In this document: positions 1 to 4,777 of the stretch, piece after piece | Layout: each line of letters starts with the position of its first letter | How positions within the stretch are numbered: position 1 is the first letter of the stretch | Assembly: GCA_036676475.1 (NCBI GenBank) | Contig: JAKFCU010000106.1 | Location: 1 to 6,180, forward strand | DNA from: LC029 sp036676475 | Lineage (GTDB): Bacteria > Bacillota > Bacilli > Aneurinibacillales > RAOX-1 | Direction: 5' to 3' | Length of the DNA: 6,180 nt | Notes under the pieces: generated by a model | Databases searched by the model: none | Told to the model about the DNA's origin: nothing | The model's input: the letters and a program-made list of their open reading frames with translations, nothing else | Translations under genes and position numbers: made by a program

Positions 1-2
1 CT

Positions 3-176
3 TATCTGCAGATCAGGAAAGAAAACATTCATAGGCATGTAGTGGGCACCATGCAACATATTTTACATTGTTCAACTGAGGTTGGTATGGAAGAAACCGT
101 AAGAAGGTTGAAAGCTTTAGAAGTGGCTTTGATTTCAGTATCTGAGGATCAAGGAGGCATACCATGTTCTATTTAG
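3..176 (+). CDS. C-terminal end of an upstream gene, unknown function (partial)
   Basis: This is the only + strand frame open from the left edge; the other two stop within 45 bases. It gives about 57 residues and ends at TAG 174-176. The visible part looks helical, with a charged run near the middle (EETVRRLKALE) and a short ending QGGIPCSI. Its last 13 bases overlap the next gene, whose ribosome binding site lies inside it, a layout repeated elsewhere in the window. An in-frame ATG at 51 could also make it a short complete gene, but I see no good ribosome binding site before it. No family is recognised, and the call rests only on the open frame and the overlap pattern. Confidence 0.4.
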   Translation, partial: YLQIRKENIHRHVVGTMQHILHCSTEVGMEETVRRLKALEVALISVSEDQGGIPCSI

Positions 177-544
177 ACGAGGATCACGAAGCGAACCATT
201 GGCAGATGCGGGAGTTTTTCAAAGATCGGTTGCCCAGCAAAGAGTATGAATTGGCTTGTTACACTATGGGTGTACCCCGGTTGTATCAAGAGTTCCAGCC
301 AGGAAAGCATGAATATCCGTTTGATTGGGCCACCGATGATTATATCGAAGTTGAAGATGGACCACTGAAACCAGTGTACAGCAAAGCTTTCAACGTGCTA
401 TCCAGCGGTGAACAGCGGCTAGTTCTCCTGGGGATGAACCTTTATAACTCAAGTAATGAAGATTTCAATTTGTGCGACGCATTATCAACTTGGAGCGAAG
501 AATACTATCAAGTATTTCAGCAGGCCGTATCTATCAGAAAATAA
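164..544 (+). CDS. Small acidic protein of unknown function, possibly a DUF6075-like phage protein
   Basis: A 126-residue protein starting at ATG 164, with a strong AAGGAGG site at 151-157 and a 6-base gap. It begins MFYLDEDHEANHW. It has a central EYPFDW segment (about residues 50-55) and a C-terminal part rich in aromatic and acidic residues (LSTWSEEYYQVFQQA). No signal peptide, membrane segment or metal-binding cysteine pattern is seen. The overall pattern (MFYLxExH start, xACY segment, PFDW, final F-x-x-A-x-x-I-R) reminds me of short uncharacterised proteins common in Bacillota phages and annotated as DUF6075. That is memory of a family, not a search result. It follows a gene that overlaps its start and precedes a 169-base gap. 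The role is unknown. Confidence 0.8.
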   Translation: MFYLDEDHEANHWQMREFFKDRLPSKEYELACYTMGVPRLYQEFQPGKHEYPFDWATDDYIEVEDGPLKPVYSKAFNVLSSGEQRLVLLGMNLYNSSNEDFNLCDALSTWSEEYYQVFQQAVSIRK

Positions 545-700
545 ATGAGATTGACCTCACTACTCTCTCAACAGGAGCGTAGTCATTTTTCGGCCTTGCT
601 TGCGAAATTTGCTGTCAGAATATAAGGAAAAGACAGTTTGTCAAAAGAAACGAGTCGATCTTTGAAAAGAACAAGTCGAGGTAAATCGACAAGTAAGTGA
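545..700 (+). other. Gap holding a short frame interrupted by one stop; possible decayed or tiny gene
   Basis: The 169 bases between the genes at 164 and 714 hold no ordinary gene. An ATG at 545, directly after the TAA of the previous gene, opens a 26-residue frame that looks protein-like (MRLTSLLSQQERSHF...) and stops at TAA 623-625. The same frame continues to TGA 698-700, next to the ribosome binding site of the next gene. Within it a TTG at 638, with AAGGA 9 bases upstream, could start a 20-residue Ser/Arg/Lys-rich peptide. No ribosome binding site precedes ATG 545. The motif GTCGA occurs at 654-658 and 675-679, and its inverse TCGAC at 686-690, so part of the gap may be a protein-binding site instead. 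Weak support for any of these. Confidence 0.2.
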
Positions 701-713
701 AAGGAGATTTCGG

Positions 714-1004
714 ATGGAAAAGAGGACGATTAAATGGCATGGCGAGGAAGCTGTTTTGATCTTTGAACATGTTAGCCATACAAGGAGAAGTATTGACCTA
801 CAGTTTGCAGTAAGAAAAGAATGGGGAGTTATTCTACTTGATTTCCAATTTTGGGTATCGGAGACGATGAAGTACAGCCAACTGGATACAAAATGGATGT
901 ACTTAGGGAATCTTCAGATCGATAAGATTTTGGAATTATCGGATTCCCCAACCATCGTACCAACTCCACAAATAAATACAGAACTACCTCAACTACACTG
1001 CTAA
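714..1004 (+). CDS. Hypothetical protein, 96 aa
   Basis: Starts at ATG 714 after a clear AAAGGAG at 700-706 with a 7-base gap. The protein is soluble-looking and mixed in charge, with alternating hydrophobic and polar residues in its first half (EEAVLIFEHVS, IDLQFAVRKEWGVILLDFQFWV). This suggests a beta-rich small domain, followed by a Pro/Thr-rich ending (SPTIVPTPQINTELP). No cysteine pairs, helix-turn-helix or nucleotide-binding motif is visible. A 53-base gap separates it from the helix-turn-helix-like gene downstream. I do not recognise a family. The good ribosome binding site is the main reason to believe it is a gene. Confidence 0.75.
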   Translation: MEKRTIKWHGEEAVLIFEHVSHTRRSIDLQFAVRKEWGVILLDFQFWVSETMKYSQLDTKWMYLGNLQIDKILELSDSPTIVPTPQINTELPQLHC

Positions 1005-1057
1005 TTTTGAAACTATGTTGAACGAGCCACGATATCAAAAGAAGGGAGAGGGGATAA

Positions 1058-1348
1058 GTGAAAAAGGAGTACATGACGGCGAAGGAAATTGCGGAACAGT
1101 TAGGGATCATAAGCCCAGAGAAGAAGCCGCACGCGAGAGCCATCGCATTCATCTTGAGAGAAATGGATATCACTTCCCAGATTGTGAAAAAAAGAAGAAA
1201 GTACCGAGCGGAATGCAAGGAAATAGCAAGAGAGTGGCTGCACCAGGAAGAACTTCCACCGTTTCTTTTAGATACAAAGGGTCGTTTAATGAAAGTCCTT
1301 TACGTTCCATGTAAAGGAGGGAAACCGGTATATGAAGAGGCTATATGA
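1058..1348 (+). CDS. Small basic protein with a helix-turn-helix-like N-terminus
   Basis: A 96-residue protein from GTG 1058. The purine-rich GGGAGAGGGG stretch at 1044-1053 serves as ribosome binding site. ATG 1073 is possible but would sit only 3 bases after AAGGAG, too close. Residues 6-17 (MTAKEIAEQLGI) look like the first helices of a helix-turn-helix of MerR or winged-helix type. They are followed by a helical, strongly basic stretch (about residues 25-65: ARAIAFILREMDI, then VKKRRKYR) fitting DNA binding. The C-terminal third contains PPFLLD and GKPVYEEAI. It overlaps the next gene by 17 bases. It could be a phage early regulator or an accessory DNA-binding protein; this is inference from the motif only. 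A longer frame at 1015-1314 is its out-of-frame shadow. Confidence 0.75.
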   Translation: MKKEYMTAKEIAEQLGIISPEKKPHARAIAFILREMDITSQIVKKRRKYRAECKEIAREWLHQEELPPFLLDTKGRLMKVLYVPCKGGKPVYEEAI

Positions 1349-1562
1349 TCGACCTACACTGGAAGAGTACATGGCGATTTGCCAAGAGGAAAAGGACTAC
1401 AAACGAATTGGTTTATTGTTAGAACGACACGGCGAATTTGAAGAGGCACGCTGCGTGAGGACGGAATTACGGTTTATTGAGATTAAGAAGATATGTTACA
1501 AAGCAGCCCTCCGAGTAGAGACAAAAAGAAAAGCCGCTGCACGGTCAATGCAAACGGCCTAA
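1332..1562 (+). CDS. Hypothetical helical basic protein, 76 aa
   Basis: Starts at ATG 1332 with AAAGGAGG at 1313-1320, a somewhat long 11-base gap. Both the site and the start lie inside the end of the preceding gene, so the two are probably translated together. The protein is predicted by eye to be almost entirely alpha-helical and is rich in Arg, Lys and Glu (for example KDYKRIGLLLERHGEFEEARC). It has a basic C-terminus (ETKRKAAARSMQTA) and three cysteines without a metal-site spacing. No known domain is recognised. It is the last gene before the structured 245-base gap. Confidence 0.7.
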   Translation: MKRLYDRPTLEEYMAICQEEKDYKRIGLLLERHGEFEEARCVRTELRFIEIKKICYKAALRVETKRKAAARSMQTA

Positions 1563-1605
1563 GAAATACTTTGGTGAAATCATTTTAACATTACAAATCA
1601 AGATA

Positions 1606-1779
1606 GGCAATGACCACTTGGTCTTGCCGTGGAGAGTAGGAATGTTCCTGTCGCGCCTTCGGGCAGTCAAAGGTTCTTACTTTCCACGGTGCGTCCTTAG
1701 CACTATACATAACGAGGTCACAAGGAGCAGCCGTGGAGCTGTAAAGCTGGTGGAGAGGTAGGGTCACTGGCGACCTCGT
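1606..1779 (+). ncRNA. Candidate structured RNA / leader with multiple hairpins
   Basis: The 245 bases at 1563-1807 hold no plausible gene but much pairing. (1) GGCAA-U-GACC at 1606-1615 pairs with GGTCTTGCC at 1620-1628 over an ACTT loop. (2) 1627-1642 pairs with 1674-1689 over 16 contiguous pairs, two of them G-U (1634/1682 and 1639/1677). Inside it CCT 1647-1649 pairs with AGG 1671-1673, and GCC 1655-1657 with GGC 1662-1664 across a UUCG loop. (3) GTGC 1689-1692 pairs with GCAC 1700-1703. (4) ACGAGGTC 1712-1719 pairs with GACCTCGT 1772-1779 and encloses AGCT-GUAA-AGCT at 1737-1748, a GNRA-type loop. The G-U pairs hold only in + strand RNA, which argues for transcription rightward. The element ends 11 bases before the ribosome binding site of the next gene. 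It does not resemble a tRNA or a riboswitch class I know. Confidence 0.6.
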
Positions 1780-1798
1780 CATCATATAGAAAGGAGGT
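1773..1798 (+). promoter_or_regulatory. Anti-Shine-Dalgarno segment and ribosome binding site of the 1808 gene
   Basis: The ribosome binding site AAAGGAGGT (1790-1798) precedes GTG 1808 by 9 bases. Its GAGGT (1794-1798) can pair with ACCTC at 1773-1777, which would hide the site. That same ACCTC is part of the 3' arm of the 8-bp outer helix (1712-1719 with 1772-1779). Forming the outer helix would therefore leave the ribosome binding site free. GAGGT also occurs at 1755-1759, giving a third possible partner. The pairings are seen in the sequence; the switching is inference. Confidence 0.4.
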
Positions 1799-1807
1799 AG
1801 ACGGGCT

Positions 1808-2056
1808 GTGGCAAGAGGTAGGAGAGCATCCTATACCACATACCTTGAATGTCATTATCGAGGCTGTATCGTTTTTATCCGATACAAGGCATATTTCCGA
1901 AAAGATGATGTATCAAAGGAAGTTCATGAAATCATTCGGGATGAAAGAACCATCCAGGAAGCCAGGGAGAATGGGTTCCCGATCAGGGTAATTACGGACG
2001 AGGGGTGTATTCCTTCGGAAGCGATCAGGGAGGCAATCAGACGTGAATCAGCCTAA
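1808..2056 (+). CDS. Hypothetical protein, 82 aa, downstream of the structured RNA
   Basis: Starts at GTG 1808, 9 bases after a near-ideal AAAGGAGGT; there is no in-frame ATG near the start. The N-terminus is basic (ARGRRASYTTY). A middle part carries two cysteines in CHYRGC and a hydrophobic/aromatic strand (IVFIRYKAYF). The C-terminal half is charged and helical, ending in SEAIREAIRRESA. The single CxxxxC is too little to call a zinc site. It overlaps the following gene by 14 bases. No family is recognised. If the upstream RNA is a control element, this gene and its overlapping partner are the likely targets. Confidence 0.75.
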   Translation: MARGRRASYTTYLECHYRGCIVFIRYKAYFRKDDVSKEVHEIIRDERTIQEARENGFPIRVITDEGCIPSEAIREAIRRESA

Positions 2057-2237
2057 TCAATTGAAAACATTTGTTGTGGTGACGGTTCAAGGGGATTATT
2101 TCGAGTACGGTGCGTTTGAACGAGAGGATGCTATCCGCTGTGCCATTCGTAGTGGTCGATATATTGACCGTGTTATTTCACCAGAACAGTATGAACGAGA
2201 AACAGGGTTCAAAATGGCAGGGATCTTTACAAAATAA
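2043..2237 (+). CDS. Hypothetical protein, 64 aa
   Basis: Starts at GTG 2043 with AGGGAGG at 2027-2033 and a 9-base gap, both inside the end of the preceding gene, which favours coupled translation. The protein starts with a hydrophobic strand (KTFVVVTVQGDYFEYG). It then has a helix with the pattern REDAIRCAIRSGRYIDRV, and ends IFTK. Overall this resembles a small alpha/beta fold, but I cannot name a family. A longer overlapping frame at 2110-2316 lacks a ribosome binding site and is taken as a shadow. A perfect inverted repeat begins at the base after its stop codon. Confidence 0.72.
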   Translation: MNQPNQLKTFVVVTVQGDYFEYGAFEREDAIRCAIRSGRYIDRVISPEQYERETGFKMAGIFTK

Positions 2238-2263
2238 AATGATCGGTTGGCAGACCGATCATT
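2238..2263 (+). repeat. Perfect 10-bp inverted repeat (hairpin) after the 2043 gene
   Basis: AATGATCGGT (2238-2247) and ACCGATCATT (2254-2263) are exact reverse complements around a 6-base centre, TGGCAG. The repeat starts right after TAA 2235-2237. No T-run follows (next bases CGAGGTTCGC), so it is not a standard intrinsic terminator. It could be a dyad operator, an RNA-stabilising or processing hairpin, or a factor-dependent terminator. The 77 bases after it, up to the ATPase gene, hold no promoter I can assign with confidence; the last part is the AGGGGAGGT ribosome binding site at 2327-2335. Confidence 0.65.
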
Positions 2264-2340
2264 CGAGGTTCGCTATAGTTTCATTCTATCACTATTTTAA
2301 CATAGCTGACCTCTGAAAACAAATTTAGGGGAGGTATTAT

Positions 2341-3465
2341 ATGTCATTCGTTAAAGCGACGAAAGCCAAAGCGAGGGCTCGTTTAGGATTATGTGGTCCA
2401 GCTGGAGCAGGAAAGACCTATACGGCATTGCGGTTGGCAACTGGTTTAGGGGAAAGGGTTGCAGTCATTGATACAGAACATGGCTCCGCTAGTAAATACG
2501 CAGATGAATTTGACTTCGACGTGATGGAATTGACTAGTTTCCACCCTCAAAACTATATAAATGGGATTCGTGACGCAGAAAAGGAAGGTTATGAAGTGTT
2601 GGTTATCGATTCTTTGTCCCATGCCTGGATAGGTAAAGACGGAATACTAGAACAAGTTGACAAGACAACAGCCAAGCAAAAGACCGCAAACTCGTTTACG
2701 GCGTGGAAAGATGTCACGCCTATTCACAATCAGCTGGTAGAGGCCATGCTGAGTAGTAAAATTCACTTGATTGTTACCATGCGATCAAAAATGGAATATG
2801 TGATGGTTACCGACGAAAAAGGAAAGAAAGTTCCACAAAAAGTAGGGATGGCCCCTGTGCAGCGGGAGGGGATGGAATATGAGTTTGATATTGTGGGTGA
2901 CCTGGATGTTGAGAATAACCTCATCATATCTAAATCACGATGCAAGGCTTTATCGGGGGAAGTGATAAAGAAGCCAGGTATAGAAACTGCAAAGATCATT
3001 AAGGCGTGGTTAACCGATGGTGTGGATCTGGAAGCCTTGCACCGAGAAGAGACGGAGAAGAGAAAGGCTGCCATGTTAGAAAAATGGATCTTGTTATCCG
3101 GCAACTCAGATGGGTTTGAAAAGTTCTTTACTGGCCAGAAGGAAAAAGGGGTCAGCGACGACGCCATTGACACCTTCCTTTCAAACAAGATTATGGAAAA
3201 AGAACAGAACGATCCTAATGGACCCATCAACGACGGCCAAAGAAGGGCAATATTCGCAACAGGAAACAGTAAGCAGTTAAGTGATGACGATATTCGTTCA
3301 TTAGTCCATTACTTTACTAAAAAGGATAGTATCAAGGATCTTACTCGAGGTGAAGCAGTAGACCTTTTAGCTGTTTTAAATCAAATGTCATCTGAGGAAT
3401 TACTTTCCTTAATCCAATCACCGAAATCAACCATTGATATTTCTGATGATGATTTACCATTTTGA
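2341..3465 (+). CDS. Sak4-like AAA/RecA-fold ATPase (phage recombination protein) with an SSB-like C-terminal tail
   Basis: A 374-residue protein from ATG 2341, 5 bases after AGGGGAGGT. Residues 19-26 (GPAGAGKT) are a Walker A motif. Residues 85-91 (EVLVIDS) are the Walker B strand, and VIDTEHGSA (42-50) fits an early motif of the RecA-like phage ATPases usually assigned to the AAA_24 group. Some members of that group, called Sak4, anneal single strands with help from SSB. The core ends near residue 225. Residues 229-296 form a charged helical link. Residues 297-347 (INDGQRRAIF to RGEAVDLL) match a small helical module often found at the end of phage recombination proteins. The last nine residues, DISDDDLPF, copy the acidic tip of bacterial SSB. 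It lies directly upstream of the replisome organizer, the usual place for such genes. ATP use in strand annealing or loading is inferred from the family; the exact activity is not shown. Confidence 0.88.
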   Translation: MSFVKATKAKARARLGLCGPAGAGKTYTALRLATGLGERVAVIDTEHGSASKYADEFDFDVMELTSFHPQNYINGIRDAEKEGYEVLVIDSLSHAWIGKDGILEQVDKTTAKQKTANSFTAWKDVTPIHNQLVEAMLSSKIHLIVTMRSKMEYVMVTDEKGKKVPQKVGMAPVQREGMEYEFDIVGDLDVENNLIISKSRCKALSGEVIKKPGIETAKIIKAWLTDGVDLEALHREETEKRKAAMLEKWILLSGNSDGFEKFFTGQKEKGVSDDAIDTFLSNKIMEKEQNDPNGPINDGQRRAIFATGNSKQLSDDDIRSLVHYFTKKDSIKDLTRGEAVDLLAVLNQMSSEELLSLIQSPKSTIDISDDDLPF

Positions 3466-3471
3466 AATAAA

Positions 3472-3497
3472 TAACGAATGTAACGACTATGTAACGA
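3472..3497 (+). repeat. TAACGA repeat cluster 1 (candidate iterons)
   Basis: TAACGA occurs at 3472-3477, 3481-3486 and 3492-3497 in the 64-base gap between the ATPase and the replisome organizer. The longer form ATGTAACGA is exact at 3478-3486 and 3489-3497, 11 bases apart, about one helical turn. The same word forms a second cluster inside the organizer gene. This fits binding sites for a phage replication initiator, or an operator controlling its gene. The third copy ends 3 bases before the AGGAGG at 3501-3506. Confidence 0.55.
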
Positions 3498-3515
3498 GTT
3501 AGGAGGTTTCAAGTC

Positions 3516-3533
3516 ATGGTGATTCATATATGA
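3516..3533 (+). CDS. Five-codon minicistron MVIHI leading into the replisome organizer
   Basis: AGGAGG at 3501-3506 is 9 bases before ATG 3516. From there ATG GTG ATT CAT ATA is followed by TGA 3531-3533, which overlaps the ATG of the replisome organizer (3530-3532) as ATGA. The organizer start itself is 23 bases from this AGGAGG and has no other site, so reading through the minicistron and restarting is the likely way it is translated. Alternatively, one extra TA unit in CATATATG has split what was an MVIHMKWF start: without two bases the two frames join. Confidence 0.45.
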   Translation: MVIHI

Positions 3534-4507
3534 AATGGTTTCGAATGTATTCAGAGGCTAGGAATGATGCCAAACTTCGTCATCTTGAAGATCGTGAGCA
3601 TAGAATTTGGTTTAACCTCCTATGCTTTTCTTCTGAACAGGATGAACGCGGAACCATACCTGTGAAGAATCAGTATCTCCTAGCCGTAGAAGTTGCCGGG
3701 GGGGATGATGAGGCATTAAAGAAAACAATAGAGAAGCTGAAAATGCTTGATATTGTTGAGGTGATTGAAGACAAAATAATTTTCACTCACTTTGGTGAAC
3801 GGCAATATGACAACCCAAGCGATCGTCCGGACAATGTCAAAGAGCGTGTCGCTAAGCATCGCGCTAAGAAGAAAAACGAGTCGAAAACAAAAAGTAACGA
3901 TTACGTAACGACATGTAACGAGACAGATACAGAAGCAGAAGCAGATACAGAATTAGATTCAGAGATAAATAAAGATGCTACTGCTACTGGAGCGTCTCCG
4001 TCTGCAATTGAATCTAGCAATTCACCTGATTCAGAAAAGAAAGATTACGAGTCTTTCTACTCTGCCCACAATCGGATATGGAGATTTGAATGCAATCCTC
4101 TTCAGGCAGAGAAGTTAGCAGCCTATATTGACCAAGACGGGATGGAAGAGCAAGTTATCATACGAGCAATGGAACGAGCGGCGTTAAAAGGCACAGGATA
4201 TAAATTCGGGCTTATCACGAAAATCCTTAATGATTATGCAGCTGCAAAAGTTAAAACCATTGCACAGGCTATAGCACTGGATAATGAGTTTGAGAAGAAC
4301 AAGAAAATATCACCTTCCAACCGTGGTCAACCTCCTAAAAAGGATCTTCCTGATTATGTGCAGAGGCAAATAGAGCGGAGAACCCAAGGGGAAACAGGCG
4401 AACTTGACCATCAACAACAAAAACAGGCACTTGATCTATTGCTCCAGTTAGGAGAGATCGATCAGGAACAATACCGTATACGAATGGGGAGGTTACAAAC
4501 CGCATGA
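3530..4507 (+). CDS. Phage replisome organizer with DnaD-like C-terminal domain
   Basis: A 325-residue replication initiation protein. Residues 2-90 (KWFRMYSEA, then RIWFNLLCFSSEQ, then a winged-helix-like region) match the N-terminal domain of phage replisome organizers. A basic stretch follows (about 98-116, PSDRPDNVKERVAKHR then KKK). Residues 117-172 form a low-complexity acidic/Ser linker (TDTEAEADTELDSE). Residues 172-245 (YESFYSAHNRIW to GYKFGLITKILNDY) match the DnaD C-terminal domain, the part that in DnaD-type proteins helps open DNA and recruit the helicase loader. The usual aromatic near the end of the motif is Tyr236. A Gln-rich helical tail ends the protein. ATG 3530 is the only in-frame start after the stop at 3500. 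The linker DNA carries the second TAACGA cluster. No DnaC-like loader gene follows, so the host loader is presumably used. Confidence 0.88.
   Translation: MKWFRMYSEARNDAKLRHLEDREHRIWFNLLCFSSEQDERGTIPVKNQYLLAVEVAGGDDEALKKTIEKLKMLDIVEVIEDKIIFTHFGERQYDNPSDRPDNVKERVAKHRAKKKNESKTKSNDYVTTCNETDTEAEADTELDSEINKDATATGASPSAIESSNSPDSEKKDYESFYSAHNRIWRFECNPLQAEKLAAYIDQDGMEEQVIIRAMERAALKGTGYKFGLITKILNDYAAAKVKTIAQAIALDNEFEKNKKISPSNRGQPPKKDLPDYVQRQIERRTQGETGELDHQQQKQALDLLLQLGEIDQEQYRIRMGRLQTA
3894..3921 (+). repeat. TAACGA repeat cluster 2 inside the replisome organizer gene (candidate origin iterons)
   Basis: Three exact GTAACGA copies lie at 3894-3900, 3905-3911 and 3915-3921, spaced 11 and 10 bases, one helical turn. 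They fall in the linker-coding part of the gene (residues about 122-131), where protein sequence is least constrained. An A-rich stretch follows, with a repeated CAGATACAGAA (3924-3934 and 3942-3952). Initiator genes of several phages, such as lambda O, contain their own origin iterons at a similar place. That precedent supports an origin here, but function is inferred. Confidence 0.6.
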
Positions 4508-4777
4508 ATGAACTATTCCCTGAACTAAAATCGATCGAAAAAGAGAGGGATAGAGCAGTTAAACAAAACCATAAGACCTTTTGTATTTCGGGATCCTCTC
4601 GTGATCTGTCCGACTTGTTTTTCGAGGGGTCCATACAATCTACGGTCTATAGCAGGGGAGTTAGAACGTTCCTGCAAGAAATGCGGATTTAGTTTTATCA
4701 TCGACAGTCCCGAGGCTGAAAAAATTCGGGAAGATAGCTATAGAGAGCAGTATCAGTTATGGGAGGGTGAATCGTGA
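4504..4777 (+). CDS. Small zinc-ribbon protein, reading frame broken by a one-base shift near 4579-4582
   Basis: ATG 4504 overlaps the stop of the replisome organizer as ATGA, with GGGGAGG at 4486-4492. The first frame reads MNELFPELKSIEKERDRAVK and onward, and would stop at TAG 4690-4692 after 62 residues. After the TTTT run at 4579-4582, the +1 frame reads VFRDPLVICPTC, then CKKCGFSFIID, and ends at TGA 4775-4777. That stop overlaps the next gene's GTG as GTGA. CPTC-x18-CKKC is a convincing four-cysteine zinc ribbon, absent from the first frame after the shift. Removing one T gives a clean 90-residue protein. The +1 frame has no start codon between its previous stop (4526) and the shift; GTG 4601 within it has only a poor ribosome binding site. 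Options are a real mutation, a sequencing error, or a programmed shift. The role is unknown; nucleic acid binding is plausible from the fold. Confidence 0.7.

Noticed and set aside
596..626. Possible promoter TTGCTT and TATAAG before the 714 gene
   Set aside because: The spacing is 19 bases and the matches are modest; not strong enough to report as a feature.
685..691. ATCGACA resembling a Spo0A box
   Set aside because: One mismatch to a 7-base site is expected by chance, and nothing else ties the region to sporulation control.
829..1218. 129-codon frame on the - strand, hydrophobic and membrane-like
   Set aside because: It runs antiparallel to two + strand genes with good ribosome binding sites. 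Its hydrophobicity comes from reading Lys/Glu-rich codons backwards, and every supported gene here is on the + strand.
1015..1314. 99-codon + frame overlapping the helix-turn-helix-like gene
   Set aside because: No ribosome binding site before ATG 1015, and the product is Gly/Arg-rich and shapeless. The frame from GTG 1058 has a helix-turn-helix-like start and couples to the next gene.
1681..1709. Possible promoter TTTCCA, 17 bases, TATACA
   Set aside because: Only four of six bases match in each box, and the left box lies in the strand of a long RNA helix that explains the sequence better.
1591..1785. 64-codon frame on the - strand over the structured gap
   Set aside because: No ribosome binding site precedes its start, the product looks random, and the G-U pairs of the long helix point to + strand RNA.
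2763..3230. 155-codon frame on the - strand inside the ATPase gene
   Set aside because: Antiparallel shadow of a clearly recognised ATPase.
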